A DNA stretch of 64,000 nucleotides, taken from contig NZ_CP070506.1 in NCBI RefSeq assembly GCF_016925675.1, forward strand, positions 1,052,501 to 1,116,500, read 5' to 3'. The DNA is from Pseudomonas hygromyciniae. GTDB taxonomy: Bacteria; Pseudomonadota; Gammaproteobacteria; Pseudomonadales; Pseudomonadaceae. Below are positions 46,472 through 56,745 of the stretch, in pieces (within the stretch, counting starts at the first letter, position 1; the number at the start of each line of letters is the position of its first letter). Below the pieces are notes generated by a model. It was given only the letters and a program-made list of their open reading frames with translations. It had not been told where the DNA came from and searched no databases. The translations under genes and the position numbers were made by a program.

Positions 46472-47383
46472 ATGAACCTATCCCTGTACTTACTGACCGT
46501 GCTGATCTGGGGCACGACCTGGATCGCCCTCAAATGGCAGCTGGGCGTGGTGGAGATTGCGGCATCCATCGTCTATCGCTTCGGCCTCGCGGCACTGGTG
46601 CTGTTTGTGTTGTTGCTGCTCAGTCGCAAGTTACAGGTGATGAACCGCCGTGGGCACCTGATCTGCCTGGCCCAGGGCTTATGCCTGTTTTGCGTGAACT
46701 TCATGTGCTTCCTCACCGCCAGCCAGTGGATCCCCAGTGGCCTGGTGGCTGTGGTGTTCTCCACCGCGACGCTGTGGAATGCGTTGAATGCCCGAGTGTT
46801 CTTCGGCCAGAAAGTCGCGCGCAATGTTCTGTTGGGCGGCGGCCTGGGCTTGATGGGCCTGGGTTTGCTGTTCTGGCCGGAACTGGCCGGGCATAGCGCC
46901 AGCCCCGAGACGCTGATGGGCCTGGGCCTGGCACTGTTGGGCACCCTGTGTTTTTCGGCGGGCAATATGCTGTCGAGCCTGCAACAGAAAGCCGGACTCA
47001 AGCCGTTGACCACCAACGCCTGGGGGATGGCTTACGGTGCCTCGATGCTGGCCCTTTATTGCGTGGTCCAGGGCATTCCGTTCGGTATGGAATGGAACAC
47101 CCGCTACATCGGCTCGTTGCTGTACCTGGTGATTCCGGGCTCGGTGATCGGCTTCACCGCCTATCTGACCCTGGTCGGCCGCATGGGCCCGGAGCGAGCG
47201 GCGTATTGCACGGTGTTGTTCCCGGTGGTGGCGCTGAACGTCTCGGCGCTGCTCGAAGGCTACCAGTGGACCGCCCCCGCGCTGGGTGGGTTGGTGCTGG
47301 TGATGCTGGGGAATGTGTTGGTGTTTCGTAAGCCCCGGGCGATTACGCCTGTGAGTCCGCTGTTGGAGCCGAAGCAAATCTGA
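46472..47383 (+). CDS. EamA/DMT-family transporter
   Basis: A 303-residue inner-membrane protein with ten transmembrane segments and two EamA repeats (LLTVLIWGTTWIALKWQLG; AGNMLSSLQQKAGLKPLTTN...). DMT members usually export metabolites such as amino acids or drugs. The start at 46472 has TGGAG upstream. The divergent AraC regulator suggests inducible expression; substrate unknown. Confidence 0.85.
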   Translation: MNLSLYLLTVLIWGTTWIALKWQLGVVEIAASIVYRFGLAALVLFVLLLLSRKLQVMNRRGHLICLAQGLCLFCVNFMCFLTASQWIPSGLVAVVFSTATLWNALNARVFFGQKVARNVLLGGGLGLMGLGLLFWPELAGHSASPETLMGLGLALLGTLCFSAGNMLSSLQQKAGLKPLTTNAWGMAYGASMLALYCVVQGIPFGMEWNTRYIGSLLYLVIPGSVIGFTAYLTLVGRMGPERAAYCTVLFPVVALNVSALLEGYQWTAPALGGLVLVMLGNVLVFRKPRAITPVSPLLEPKQI

Positions 47384-47411
47384 TGTGGGAGCAGGCAAGC
47401 CAGCTCCCACA
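47384..47411. repeat. Short REP palindrome
   Basis: TGTGGGAGCAGGCAAGCCAG followed by CTCCCACA forms a compact hairpin immediately after the EamA gene and before the end of convergent norR. Confidence 0.8.
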
Positions 47412-47423
47412 GTTTGATCGGCG

Positions 47424-48965
47424 CTACTTCAGGCCCAGGCGCTTGGCCATGCGCCCCAGGTTGGCGCGGTCCAGGCCCAGTTCGCGGGCGGCGCTGGCCC
47501 AGTTGTGCTGATGGCGTTCCAGGCAGGCGCTGATGACTTGTCTTTGGTAATGCTCGGTGGCCTGGCGCAGGTCGCCGTTCACCAGCGCAAGCTCGGCGGG
47601 CTCTTCTATCAAGGGGGCAGACTCATTGGGCAAGTCCAGGTCCTTGGCGCTGAGGCTGAGGATCTTCGGTCGTTCCCGACAATTGCCCAGGGCCTTCAGC
47701 GCGCTGCGGCCAATCAAGTGTTCCAGCTCCCGCACATTCCCGGGCCAGCCATAAGCCAGCAATGCCGCCTGGGCATCACTGGTCAGGCGCAGGCTGCCCA
47801 GGCCCATGCGTGAGCGGTTCTGCTCAAGGAAAAACCCTGCCAGCAGCAATACATCGCGCCCGCGCTCACGCAAGGCCGGGACTTGCAGCGGGTACACACT
47901 CAAGCGGTGATAGAAGTCGGCGCGGTAGCGGCCGTTGCGCACTTCTTCGGCCAAGTCACGGTTGGTGGCGGCGATCAGGCGCACGTCCACTTGGTGCTCC
48001 TTATCCGAACCCAGTCGCTGCAACTGCCCGCTTTGCAACACCCGCAATAGCTTGGCCTGGACCGTCAGCGACAACTCACCCACTTCATCGAGGAACAAGG
48101 TGCCGCCATTGGCCAGTTCGAACTTGCCCCGCCGTTCGTTCAGCGCGCCGGTGAACGCGCCGCGAACGTGGCCGAACAGTTCGCTCTCCACCAGGGTCTC
48201 TGGCAGCGCTGCACAGTTGAGGCTGATCAGCGGTTTCTCCGAACGGGGCGAGGCTGCGTGAATGGCCTGGGCCACCAACTCCTTGCCGACCCCTGTTTCG
48301 CCGGTGATCAACACGGTCAGGTCGCTGCCGCCCACCAGCTTGATTTCTTCCACCAGGCGTTTGTGGGTCTTGCTTTGGCCGATCATTTCCTTGTGCTGCT
48401 GGCCGCTGGCCTGGCGATAGATTTCTGCACGCTGGTGTTCGTCCTCGGCGCGCAGGGCCAGGTGTTCCATGCGTTCGGCGACATTGACCGTGGCGGCGGC
48501 GAGGCTGGCAAACGCGTGCAAGGCGTCCAGTTCGACACGTTCGAAGCGTTCGGTGTCGAGGGCATCCAGGGTCAGCAGACCCCAGGGATGGTCGTCGACA
48601 AACAGCGGGCAGCCCATGCAGTCGTGCACTTCCAGATGCCCATGCAGGCCATCGACCAGGCCGTCGTAGGGGTCGGGCAGTTCGCTGTCACTATCAAAGC
48701 GGGTGGGGCCGGGGCTGCTCAGCAGCACGGCAAAGCGCGGATGTTCGCTGATCTTGAAGCGTCGGCCCAAGGTGTCCGGGCTCAGACCGTCCACGGCCAG
48801 CGGCACCAGCCATTCACCGTCCAGGCGCAACAGCGCGGCGGCATCGCAGGGCAGCAGGGTGCGCATGGCTTGCAGCAGGCGTCGGTAGCGCTCGCCTTCC
48901 GGCAGTTCGCGGGACAGGTCGGCTACCAATGGCAGCAGGGTGGTGAGCAGGGAGTGTGCAGTCAT
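47424..48965 (-). CDS. norR: Nitric-oxide-responsive sigma-54 activator NorR
   Basis: A 513-residue enhancer-binding protein. The N-terminal GAF domain senses NO through an iron centre. The AAA+ domain has Walker A GETGVGKE, the sigma-54-contacting RGAFTGALN loop and Walker B GTLFLDEVGEL. The C-terminal Fis-type HTH is NWASAARELGLDRANLGRM. It is divergent from hmp, with three NorR-type sites between, one covering its own start codon. It should activate hmp under NO stress and may limit its own expression. Confidence 0.95.
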   Translation of the reverse strand: MTAHSLLTTLLPLVADLSRELPEGERYRRLLQAMRTLLPCDAAALLRLDGEWLVPLAVDGLSPDTLGRRFKISEHPRFAVLLSSPGPTRFDSDSELPDPYDGLVDGLHGHLEVHDCMGCPLFVDDHPWGLLTLDALDTERFERVELDALHAFASLAAATVNVAERMEHLALRAEDEHQRAEIYRQASGQQHKEMIGQSKTHKRLVEEIKLVGGSDLTVLITGETGVGKELVAQAIHAASPRSEKPLISLNCAALPETLVESELFGHVRGAFTGALNERRGKFELANGGTLFLDEVGELSLTVQAKLLRVLQSGQLQRLGSDKEHQVDVRLIAATNRDLAEEVRNGRYRADFYHRLSVYPLQVPALRERGRDVLLLAGFFLEQNRSRMGLGSLRLTSDAQAALLAYGWPGNVRELEHLIGRSALKALGNCRERPKILSLSAKDLDLPNESAPLIEEPAELALVNGDLRQATEHYQRQVISACLERHQHNWASAARELGLDRANLGRMAKRLGLK

Positions 48966-49016
48966 AATGACTCCTTGTAGTCCGAATGACTATAAAGTGC
49001 GTGAAGTCATATTGAC
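48961..49016. promoter_or_regulatory. Three NorR binding sites between norR and hmp
   Basis: GTCATAATGAC (48961-48971) and GTCATATTGAC (49006-49016) are perfect GTCA-N3-TGAC palindromes; GTCCGAATGAC (48980-48990) differs at one base. Three such sites upstream of a NO-response gene are the pattern known from E. coli norVW. Confidence 0.85.
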
Positions 49017-49057
49017 TACATATAAATTAAATCTTTGATAAATAAGGAATTATTAGT

Positions 49058-49073
49058 TGGCACGAATGCTGAG
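49058..49073 (+). promoter_or_regulatory. Candidate sigma-54 promoter of hmp
   Basis: TGGCACGAATGCTGAG has a perfect -24 element (TGGCACG); the -12 part is CTGAG rather than TTGCA/T. It lies 42 bases downstream of the last NorR site and 49 bases before the hmp start. Confidence 0.6.
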
Positions 49074-49121
49074 TATCACAAGGCAATCATTCAGAAGCCT
49101 AAAAGGCTCAGGAGTCTCCCC

Positions 49122-50303
49122 ATGCTTAGCGTTCAAGACCGTGCCATCGTCAAATCTACTGTGCCGCTGCTCGAAAGCGGTGGTGAAGCCCTGATCACCC
49201 ACTTCTACCGCATGATGCTGTCCGAGTACCCCGAAGTGCGCCCGCTGTTCAACCAGGCCCACCAGGCCAGCGGCGACCAGCCTCGCGCCTTGGCCAATGG
49301 TGTGCTGATGTACGCGCGGCACATCGACCAGTTGGACCAGTTGGGCGATCTGGTGGCCAAGATCATCAATAAGCACGTGGCCCTGCAAATCCTGCCGGAG
49401 CATTACCCGATTGTCGGCAACTGCCTGCTGCGGGCGATTTCCGAGGTGTTGGGTGATGAAATCGCCACCCCTGAAGTGATGAGTGCATGGGGCGCAGCCT
49501 ACGGGCAACTGGCCGATATCCTGATCGGCGCAGAGAGTGCCATCTACGACGAAAAAGCCCAGGCCGTTGGCGGCTGGCGCGGGGCGCGCCCGTTTTTGCT
49601 GGTCAAGCGGGTGGAGGAGAGCAGTGAAATCATCTCCTTGTACTTTGCCCCGGTGGACAACGGCCCGATCCTCGCCGCCGAGCCCGGCCAGTACATCGGC
49701 CTGAAGCTGATCCTCGATGGCGAAGAAGTGCGCCGCAACTATTCATTGTCGGCGCGTACCGACGCGGGCCTGTACCGCATCAGCGTCAAGCGCGAAGCGG
49801 GCGGGCGCGTGTCCAATTACCTGCATGACCAGATGCACGTGGGGGCGACCATCGACCTGTTCCCGCCATCGGGGGAGTTCACGCTGGTGGACAGCGACAA
49901 ACCCCTGGTGCTGATCAGTGGCGGTGTGGGCATCACGCCAACCCTGCCGATGCTGGAAGCGGCGTTGGCGACCGAGCGCCCGGTGCATTTTATCCACTGC
50001 GCGCGCAATGGTGGCGTGCATGCGTTTCGCGACTGGGTCGATGCCCTGGCCGCGCATCACCCGCAACTGCAGCGCTTCTACTGCTACGCCGAAGACGACG
50101 GCATCAGCCCGGCGGCGGACAAACTCGGCATGCTGACCCAGGAGCAGCTGGCGGCGTGGTTGCCTGAGGAGCGTGATGTGGATGCCTACTTCCTTGGGCC
50201 CAAAGGGTTTATGAGTGCGATCAAACGTCACCTCAAGGCTTTAGGTGTGCCTGAAAAGCAGAGCCGGTATGAGTTCTTCGGGCCGGCGGCGGCGCTGGAA
50301 TAA
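49122..50303 (+). CDS. hmp: Flavohemoprotein, nitric oxide dioxygenase
   Basis: A 393-residue enzyme that converts NO to nitrate. The N-terminal globin domain has Tyr29 (HFYRMM) and proximal His85 (INKHVALQ), followed by FAD-binding (RRNYSLSA) and NAD-binding (LISGGVGITPTLPMLEAAL) domains. The start at 49122 follows CAGGAG; the longer frame upstream runs into the promoter. It is under NorR and probably sigma-54 control. Confidence 0.96.
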   Translation: MLSVQDRAIVKSTVPLLESGGEALITHFYRMMLSEYPEVRPLFNQAHQASGDQPRALANGVLMYARHIDQLDQLGDLVAKIINKHVALQILPEHYPIVGNCLLRAISEVLGDEIATPEVMSAWGAAYGQLADILIGAESAIYDEKAQAVGGWRGARPFLLVKRVEESSEIISLYFAPVDNGPILAAEPGQYIGLKLILDGEEVRRNYSLSARTDAGLYRISVKREAGGRVSNYLHDQMHVGATIDLFPPSGEFTLVDSDKPLVLISGGVGITPTLPMLEAALATERPVHFIHCARNGGVHAFRDWVDALAAHHPQLQRFYCYAEDDGISPAADKLGMLTQEQLAAWLPEERDVDAYFLGPKGFMSAIKRHLKALGVPEKQSRYEFFGPAAALE

Positions 50304-50327
50304 GCGGCCGCTCTTCAACACCGCATT

Positions 50328-50410
50328 GGCCTCTTCGCGAGCAAGCCCGCTCCCACATTTGATCTGTGAATACATTCAAATGTGGGAGCGGGCTTGCTCG
50401 CGAAGAGGCC
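50328..50410. repeat. REP-containing 33-bp perfect inverted repeat
   Basis: Arms of 33 bp (50328-50360 and 50378-50410), beginning GGCCTCTTCGCGAGCAAGCC, are exactly complementary and separated by 17 bases. It lies 25 bases after hmp and may also stop transcription. Confidence 0.88.
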
Positions 50411-50542
50411 CGAAAGACCACCACATTAATGTGCCGTTAACCCGTTTTGCCTACCCTCCCGCTGCCTACTGCTAAATTTTCACCTCCTGCGTGTAAACTT
50501 GCGGCCATTGGCACACCCATCATTAGGCAAAGGGAAACGGGG

Positions 50543-51049
50543 ATGATTGACGAAATGCGGTTAGCGCGTGAGCGGCGCTTTTTGGTGTTGCTGGGGATTA
50601 TCTGCCTGGCGCTGATCGGTGGCGCGCTCTATATGCAGATAGTGCTGGGTGAAGCGCCATGCCCACTGTGCATCCTGCAGCGTTATGCCTTGTTGCTGAT
50701 TGCGCTCTTTGCCTTTATTGGCGCGGCGATGCGCACCCAGCGCAGTGTCACGGTCTTTGAAGTGCTGGTGGTGCTCAGCGCCCTCGGTGGTGTCGCTGCC
50801 GCCGGGCACCATGTGTATACCCAGTTCTATCCGGCCATCAGTTGCGGTGTCGATGTACTGCAGCCGATTGTCGATGACTTGCCCCTGGCGAAGATCTTCC
50901 CCCTGGGCTTCCAGGTCGATGGTTTCTGCAGCACGCCGTACCCGCCGGTACTGGGCTTGTCCCTGGCCCAGTGGGCGCTGGTGGCGTTCGTGTTAACGGC
51001 GATCCTGGTGCCCCTGGGCATTTACCGCAATCGCAAGCACAGGGCTTAA
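50543..51049 (+). CDS. dsbB: Disulfide bond formation protein B
   Basis: A 168-residue inner-membrane protein with four transmembrane helices that reoxidises DsbA using quinone. The first Cys pair is at residues 40 and 43 (APCPLC) and the second in the periplasmic loop (AISCGVD ... DGFCSTP). The start at 50543 (MIDEMRLARERR) is preferred; an ATG at 50555 is possible. Its place upstream of the cyo operon fits its use of the quinone pool and is common in pseudomonads. Confidence 0.92.
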   Translation: MIDEMRLARERRFLVLLGIICLALIGGALYMQIVLGEAPCPLCILQRYALLLIALFAFIGAAMRTQRSVTVFEVLVVLSALGGVAAAGHHVYTQFYPAISCGVDVLQPIVDDLPLAKIFPLGFQVDGFCSTPYPPVLGLSLAQWALVAFVLTAILVPLGIYRNRKHRA

Positions 51050-51059
51050 ATCGTCCTAC

Positions 51060-51098
51060 AAAAAGCCCCGGTCCTGCTGATGCAGGCCGGGGCTTTTC
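51060..51098 (+). terminator. Terminator after dsbB
   Basis: The stem AAGCCCCGG ... CCGGGGCTT encloses an inner CTGC/GCAG stem and is flanked by A and T runs. Confidence 0.88.
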
Positions 51099-51844
51099 TG
51101 TGTGCGGGCATTTTGTGAATGAACCGTGACGCTGGACAAGATTGGCGGTGCGCGAAGTGCGACACGTTGTCACAGTGAAGGTGCCGCAGGAGGTTTCCTA
51201 CCCCTGGTTTTAACGGTTAATCCCCCCGCCAGCAGTTGCTTTTACCTGTCACTTTCTGCTTGTGGCCGAGCCGCGAACGGCGTGCGTTACAGAACTTGCG
51301 GGGATCTACCAATGCCTTGTTTTTAGCGGGCTTGCCTGGGGTTTGGTGACCCGGGAAGGACCCCTTGGGTGCGACACAATGGGCAATAACACGGCATTTT
51401 TTGTGGTTTTTGTTGAGAATCAAACGCGATACGATCCCGAACCTTTGCAACAATGGCGCAGGATTATTGCTGGAATCGATAAAAATTATTTCTTTATAAG
51501 TCATGGTTTATACATCGCTAGCTAACTACAATCGCCCGCACTGAGTGTCCGGTGCTGCTCAACCCTGAGCAAATAGGGCGGTCGAGAGGCGAAAACATTG
51601 CTTCATGCGACCCCAGGTGCCGGCAGCCTTTCAACTATCCGCACCAAATGGAATTGGTCTGTAACAAGGCCTTTGACCAACGAAATCGAATAAGAAATCA
51701 CCGCCAGACCTGGACGTGTCGATCAGCGCATGAAGCGCCGGGCAGGCCCTTATTCAATCGAAGAGAAATGCCAACCCTTGGCAGGGTGAAGTGTTGGCGA
51801 TCAAAACCCAACTGCATTGCGCAAGCTGCTTTAGAGGTCGTGAG
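51099..51844. other. Long upstream region of the cyo operon
   Basis: About 745 bases without a supported gene. The stretch from about 51390 to 51540 is clearly richer in A+T than its surroundings. A TACAAT at ~51527 with an upstream TTTATA-like element could be a promoter, giving an untranslated leader of some 300 bases before cyoA. Short open frames here lack coding character. No REP arm is present, unlike most gaps of this size in the window. Confidence 0.5.
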
Positions 51845-52783
51845 ATGAGTAAAAACAGGTACACCCGATTACTAGGCATAGTGCCGCTTTTCGGCATGTT
51901 ATTGCTGGGAGGCTGCAACTGGACGCTGCTCGACCCTGTGGGTCAGGTCGGCGTGGAGCAACGTAACCTGATCATCACTGCAACCTTGCTGATGCTGTTG
52001 GTCGTGGTGCCGGTCATCGTGATGACCTTCGCGTTCGCCTGGAAATACCGCGCGTCCAACACCAAGGCCACCTACGCGCCGAAGTGGTCGCACTCCACCA
52101 AGATCGAGATCGCGGTGTGGCTGGTCCCTGTACTCATCATCATCGCCCTGGGTTACATCACCTATAAGTCGACCCACGAGCTGGACCCTTACCGTCCGCT
52201 GGAATCCGACGTGCCGCCAATCACTATCGAAGTGGTCGCGCTGGACTGGAAGTGGCTGTTCATCTATCCCGAGCAAGGGATCGCCACCGTCAACAAGATC
52301 GTGTTCCCGGCCAACACCCCGATCAACTTCAAAGTGACCTCGGATGCGGTGATGAACTCGTTCTTCATCCCGGGCCTGGGTGGCCAGATCTACGCGATGG
52401 CGGGCATGCAGACCAAGCTGCACCTGATTGCCAACCAGAACGCCGAGCTCGACGGTATCTCCGCCAACTACAGCGGCGCGGGCTTTACCGGCATGAAATT
52501 CAAAGCAATCGCCACCTCCCAGGAAGACTTCAACGCCTGGGTACAAGAAGCCAAGAGCTCACCAAAACAGCTTGAAAAAGCTGAATACGAAGCCCTTGCC
52601 AAGCCAAGCCAGAACAACCCTGTAGAGCTGTACTCCTCGTACACGCCGGACCTGTTTCAGAAAATCATCGATAAGTATGAAGGGATGAAGCCAGGCAAGC
52701 CGGTCAAGCACGAGAAGAAAGAAGTGGCTGCTGTGGAAGGGACGGACGCAAATTCGCATTCAGCTGCCGGGGCAGAGGAGTAA
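51845..52783 (+). CDS. cyoA: Cytochrome bo3 ubiquinol oxidase subunit II
   Basis: A 312-residue lipoprotein subunit (lipobox LLLGGC) with two transmembrane helices and a periplasmic cupredoxin domain ([40 protein letters not shown]). The CuA ligands of cytochrome c oxidases are absent, as expected for a quinol oxidase. The start at 51845 follows GAGGTCGTGAG. It is the first gene of cyoABCDE; cyoB follows after 3 bp. Confidence 0.96.
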   Translation: MSKNRYTRLLGIVPLFGMLLLGGCNWTLLDPVGQVGVEQRNLIITATLLMLLVVVPVIVMTFAFAWKYRASNTKATYAPKWSHSTKIEIAVWLVPVLIIIALGYITYKSTHELDPYRPLESDVPPITIEVVALDWKWLFIYPEQGIATVNKIVFPANTPINFKVTSDAVMNSFFIPGLGGQIYAMAGMQTKLHLIANQNAELDGISANYSGAGFTGMKFKAIATSQEDFNAWVQEAKSSPKQLEKAEYEALAKPSQNNPVELYSSYTPDLFQKIIDKYEGMKPGKPVKHEKKEVAAVEGTDANSHSAAGAEE

Positions 52784-52786
52784 ACG

Positions 52787-54805
52787 ATGTTTGGTAAATT
52801 AAGTTGGGAAGCGGTCCCATTCCACGAGCCGATCGTGATGGTGACCATCGCCATGATCGCGCTGGGTGGCCTGGCGCTGTTTGCGGCAATCACCTACTTC
52901 AAGAAGTGGACCTACTTGTGGACCGAGTGGCTGACGTCGGTCGACCACAAGAAAATCGGCGTGATGTACATCATCGTCGCCATGGTCATGCTGCTGCGCG
53001 GTTTTGCCGACGCCATCATGATGCGGACCCAGTTGGCCATGGCCACCGAAGGTTCGCCTGGCTACCTGCCGCCTGAACACTATGACCAGATCTTCACCGC
53101 CCACGGTGTGATCATGATCATCTTCATGGCGATGCCTTTCTTCACCGGCCTGATGAACCTGGCAGTGCCGCTGCAGATCGGTGCGCGTGACGTTGCGTTC
53201 CCGTTCCTCAACTCCCTGAGCTTCTGGCTGCTGGTTTCCGGCGTCGTGCTGATCAACCTGTCCCTGGGCGTCGGCGAATTCGCCAAGACCGGTTGGGTTG
53301 CCTATCCGCCGTTGTCGGGGCTGCAATACAGTCCGGGCGTGGGGATGGATTACTACATCTGGGCGCTACAGCTATCCGGGTTGGGTACGACGCTAACGGG
53401 GGTCAACTTCCTGGCCACCGTGCTGAAAATGCGTACCCCAGGCATGAAACTGATGGACATGCCGATCTTCACCTGGACCTGCACCTGGGCCAACGTCCTG
53501 ATCGTGGCTTCGTTCCCGATCCTGACCGCTACCCTGGCGCTGCTGACGCTTGACCGTTACATGGATTTCCACATCTTCACCAATGAACTTGGTGGCAATC
53601 CAATGATGTACGTGAACCTGTTCTGGGCATGGGGTCACCCTGAGGTGTACATCCTGATCCTGCCAGCGTTCGGTATCTTCTCCGAAGTGATCTCGACCTT
53701 TACCGGCAAGCGCCTGTTTGGTCACCACTCGATGGTCTACGCTTCCGGCGCGATCTCGGTGTTGGGCTTCATGGTTTGGCTGCACCACTTCTTCACCATG
53801 GGCTCGGGGGCCAGCGTCAACGCCTTCTTCGGCCTGGCGACGATGCTGATTTCGATCCCGACGGGGGTGAAGCTATTCAACTGGCTGTTCACCATCTACC
53901 ACGGCCGTCTGCGCTTCACCAGCCAGGTTCTGTGGACCCTGGGCTTCATGGTGACTTTCGCCATCGGCGGCATGACCGGCGTACTGCTGGCCATCCCGGG
54001 TGCTGACTTCGTACTGCACAACAGCCTGTTCGTGATCGCTCACTTCCATAACGTGATCATCGGTGGTGCGGTATTCGGCTACATCGCTGGTTTCAGCTTC
54101 TACTTCCCGAAAGCGTTCGGCTTCAAGCTGCACGAAGGCTGGGGCAAGGCTGCATTCTGGTTCTGGATCACCGGCTTCTTCGTCGCCTTCATGCCGCTCT
54201 ATGCACTGGGCTTCATGGGTATGACTCGTCGTCTGAACGCCACTACCAACCCTGAGTGGGTGCCGTACCTGTACGTCGCCATGTTCGGTGCGGTGATGAT
54301 CGCTGTCGGTATCGCCTGCCAGTTGATCCAGCTGTACGTGAGTATCCGTGACCGCAAGCAAAACGCCTGCGACTCCGGCGATCCATGGAATGCACACACC
54401 CTGGAATGGTCGACCTCGTCGCCACCGCCGTTCTACAACTTCGCCGTGCTGCCTAAGGCCGAGACCATCGACCCGTTCACCGAAGCCAAGGAAAACGGTA
54501 CGGCGTATCAGCGTCCTGTGCGCTACTCGCCGATCCACATGCCGAACAACACCGCCACTGGCGTGGTGATGGGCGCGCTGTTGACGGTCTTCGGTTTCGC
54601 GATGATCTGGCACATCTGGTGGCTGGCTATCGCAAGCCTGGCTGGCACCGTGATCTATTTCGTGATCCACGCGGCTCGTGATGATCAAGGCTACATGGTG
54701 CCGGTCGACGTGATCGAGCGCATCGAAGCCGAGCAGCACGCTCGCCTGGTAGCCGAGAAGAAGATTCCGGCCAACCGTGTTGAAACCTCGTTGGAACAGG
54801 CTTAA
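52787..54805 (+). CDS. cyoB: Cytochrome bo3 ubiquinol oxidase subunit I
   Basis: A 672-residue catalytic subunit with about 15 transmembrane helices, carrying low-spin heme b, heme o3 and CuB. The cross-linked CuB ligand region reads [17 protein letters not shown]; the two heme-ligand His region is [13 protein letters not shown]. It reduces oxygen and pumps protons. The length matches E. coli CyoB (663). Confidence 0.97.
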   Translation: MFGKLSWEAVPFHEPIVMVTIAMIALGGLALFAAITYFKKWTYLWTEWLTSVDHKKIGVMYIIVAMVMLLRGFADAIMMRTQLAMATEGSPGYLPPEHYDQIFTAHGVIMIIFMAMPFFTGLMNLAVPLQIGARDVAFPFLNSLSFWLLVSGVVLINLSLGVGEFAKTGWVAYPPLSGLQYSPGVGMDYYIWALQLSGLGTTLTGVNFLATVLKMRTPGMKLMDMPIFTWTCTWANVLIVASFPILTATLALLTLDRYMDFHIFTNELGGNPMMYVNLFWAWGHPEVYILILPAFGIFSEVISTFTGKRLFGHHSMVYASGAISVLGFMVWLHHFFTMGSGASVNAFFGLATMLISIPTGVKLFNWLFTIYHGRLRFTSQVLWTLGFMVTFAIGGMTGVLLAIPGADFVLHNSLFVIAHFHNVIIGGAVFGYIAGFSFYFPKAFGFKLHEGWGKAAFWFWITGFFVAFMPLYALGFMGMTRRLNATTNPEWVPYLYVAMFGAVMIAVGIACQLIQLYVSIRDRKQNACDSGDPWNAHTLEWSTSSPPPFYNFAVLPKAETIDPFTEAKENGTAYQRPVRYSPIHMPNNTATGVVMGALLTVFGFAMIWHIWWLAIASLAGTVIYFVIHAARDDQGYMVPVDVIERIEAEQHARLVAEKKIPANRVETSLEQA

Positions 54806-54808
54806 ACC

Positions 54809-55432
54809 ATGTCGAACTTAGTGACCAATGCTGGACACGCCCATGTCGATGACCATGGGCACGATGATCACCACGACGCGGGCGAGATGACCGTATACGG
54901 TTTCTGGCTCTACCTGATGACCGACTGCATCCTGTTTGCATCGATCTTTGCGGTATACGCGGTACTGGTAAACAACGTAGCGGGTGGCCCGTCGGGCCAC
55001 GACATCTTCGAGCTGAATTACGTACTGGGCGAAACCGCCTTGCTGCTGTTCAGCTCGATCACCTACGGCTTCGCCATGCTGGCGTTCTTCCGTGGCAACA
55101 AGGCAGGCGTGCTCAAGTGGCTGGGCCTGACCTTCCTGCTCGGCCTTGGCTTTATCGCCATGGAGATCAACGAGTTCCACCTGCTGATCTCCGAAGGCTA
55201 CGGGCCTAGCCGTTCCGGCTTCCTGTCGGCGTTCTTCACCCTGGTCGGTACCCACGGTCTGCACGTAACCGCCGGTCTGATCTGGATGGCGATCATGATG
55301 TACCAGGTCAACAAGCATGGCCTGACGTCGACCAACAAGACCCGCCTGAGCTGCCTGAGCCTGTTCTGGCACTTCCTGGACGTGGTCTGGATCTGCGTCT
55401 TCACCGTTGTCTACTTGATGGGGACTCTGTAA
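54809..55432 (+). CDS. cyoC: Cytochrome bo3 ubiquinol oxidase subunit III
   Basis: A 207-residue membrane subunit with five helices ([40 protein letters not shown]). A His-rich N-terminus ([17 protein letters not shown]) precedes the first helix. The stop shares one base with the cyoD start (TAATG). Confidence 0.96.
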   Translation: MSNLVTNAGHAHVDDHGHDDHHDAGEMTVYGFWLYLMTDCILFASIFAVYAVLVNNVAGGPSGHDIFELNYVLGETALLLFSSITYGFAMLAFFRGNKAGVLKWLGLTFLLGLGFIAMEINEFHLLISEGYGPSRSGFLSAFFTLVGTHGLHVTAGLIWMAIMMYQVNKHGLTSTNKTRLSCLSLFWHFLDVVWICVFTVVYLMGTL

Positions 55433-55767
55433 TGGCTAATGCACACTCCCATGACAGCCATGATGCGAGCCACGGCAGCGTAAAGTCTTACGCTATCGGC
55501 TTCATCCTGTCGGTGATCCTGACGATCATCCCGTTCGGCCTGGTGATGTACCCAACCCTGCCGAAAGCCACCACATTGGCAATCGTGCTGTTGTTTGCGG
55601 TGATCCAGGTGGTTGTCCACCTGTATTACTTCCTGCACCTGGATCGCTCCCAGGCCCAGCGCAACAACGTGATTGCGTTTGTGTTCACGGCCATTGTGAT
55701 CCTGCTGCTGGTTGGCCTGTCGTTGTGGATCATGTTCAGCATCCACACCTACATGATGGCGAAGTGA
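55432..55767 (+). CDS. cyoD: Cytochrome bo3 ubiquinol oxidase subunit IV
   Basis: A 111-residue subunit with three helices (YAIGFILSVILTIIPFGLVM) and a His-rich start (ANAHSHDSHDASHG). It assists assembly of the CuB site in subunit I. It starts on the last base of cyoC. Confidence 0.95.
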   Translation: MANAHSHDSHDASHGSVKSYAIGFILSVILTIIPFGLVMYPTLPKATTLAIVLLFAVIQVVVHLYYFLHLDRSQAQRNNVIAFVFTAIVILLLVGLSLWIMFSIHTYMMAK

Positions 55768-55778
55768 GGTAAGACCCG

Positions 55779-56666
55779 ATGTCGCTTAAGCACTTTATCC
55801 AAATCACCAAACCGGGGATCATTTTCGGTAACGTGCTTTCTGTGGCAGGCGGTTTCTTCCTGGCCTCCAAGGGGCATGTCGATCTGGCCATCTTCCTGGC
55901 GGCAATGATCGGCACTTCCCTTGTTGTGGCCTCCGGTTGCGTGTTCAACAACTGCATCGACCGTGACATCGATATCAAGATGGAGCGCACCAAGAATCGC
56001 GTGCTGGTCCAGGGCCTTATCTCCCTGAAACTGGCACTGATCTTCGCGACCGTCCTCGGTGTTGCCGGCGTGGCGTTGCTGTACACGGTGGCCAATCCGC
56101 TGGCGGCGTTGTTTGCCGTGATCGGCTTTGTCATCTACGTCGGCCTCTACAGCCTGTACCTCAAGCGCAAGTCGGTTCACGGCACGCTGGTGGGCAGTCT
56201 GTCGGGGGCGATGCCGCCGGTGATTGGTTACGTGGCTGTGACCAATAGCTTCGACATGGCCGCGCTGGTGCTACTGGTGATGTTCAGCCTGTGGCAGATG
56301 CCGCACTCCTACGCCATTGCGATCTTCCGTTTCAACGACTACCTGGCGGCTTCGATTCCGGTATTGCCGGTCAAGCGCGGCATCCAGGTGGCGAAGAAAC
56401 ACATCCTGCTCTACATCCTGGCCTTCCTCGTGGCGACCTTGATGTTGACCTTCAGTGGCTACGCCGGCATGAGCTACCTCGCCGTCGCCGCGGCCATGGG
56501 CATGTACTGGTTGTACATGGCCTGGACCGGCTACAAGGCGGTGGATGACACCGTCTGGGCGCGCAAGTTGTTCGTCTTCTCGATCTTCACCATCACCGCC
56601 TTGAGCGTGATGATGTCCCTGGATTTCCAGGTGCCGAAAGAGTTGCTGCTGACTTACGCCCACTGA
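55779..56666 (+). CDS. cyoE: Protoheme IX farnesyltransferase (heme O synthase)
   Basis: A 295-residue polytopic enzyme that adds a farnesyl group to heme b to make heme o for the oxidase. The prenyl-diphosphate motif is [20 protein letters not shown]. It begins 11 bp after cyoD and ends the operon before a terminator. Confidence 0.96.
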   Translation: MSLKHFIQITKPGIIFGNVLSVAGGFFLASKGHVDLAIFLAAMIGTSLVVASGCVFNNCIDRDIDIKMERTKNRVLVQGLISLKLALIFATVLGVAGVALLYTVANPLAALFAVIGFVIYVGLYSLYLKRKSVHGTLVGSLSGAMPPVIGYVAVTNSFDMAALVLLVMFSLWQMPHSYAIAIFRFNDYLAASIPVLPVKRGIQVAKKHILLYILAFLVATLMLTFSGYAGMSYLAVAAAMGMYWLYMAWTGYKAVDDTVWARKLFVFSIFTITALSVMMSLDFQVPKELLLTYAH

Positions 56667-56680
56667 GTTGGGATGCAATG

Positions 56681-56717
56681 AAAAGCCCCGCCTTCGAGAG
56701 AAGAGCGGGGCTTTTTA
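56681..56717 (+). terminator. Terminator after cyoE
   Basis: AAAGCCCCGC and GCGGGGCTTTTT form a stem with a 13-base loop, 15 bases after the cyoE stop. Confidence 0.9.
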
Positions 56718-56745
56718 TTGAACTCTGAAAGTACCGCAGAACCCC

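Noticed and set aside
49035..49121. Longer start for hmp
   Set aside because: It would put 29 non-globin residues before the conserved MLSVQDRAIV start and run through the promoter. GGAG precedes ATG 49122, and Tyr29/His85 numbering fits this start.
51410..51421. Possible FNR/ANR box TTGAGAATCAA upstream of cyoA
   Set aside because: The half-sites are separated by three bases instead of four, so it does not fit TTGAT-N4-ATCAA.
51217..51504. Leftward 95-codon frame in the cyoA upstream region
   Set aside because: No ribosome binding site, no family resemblance, and atypical composition produced by the A+T-rich DNA.
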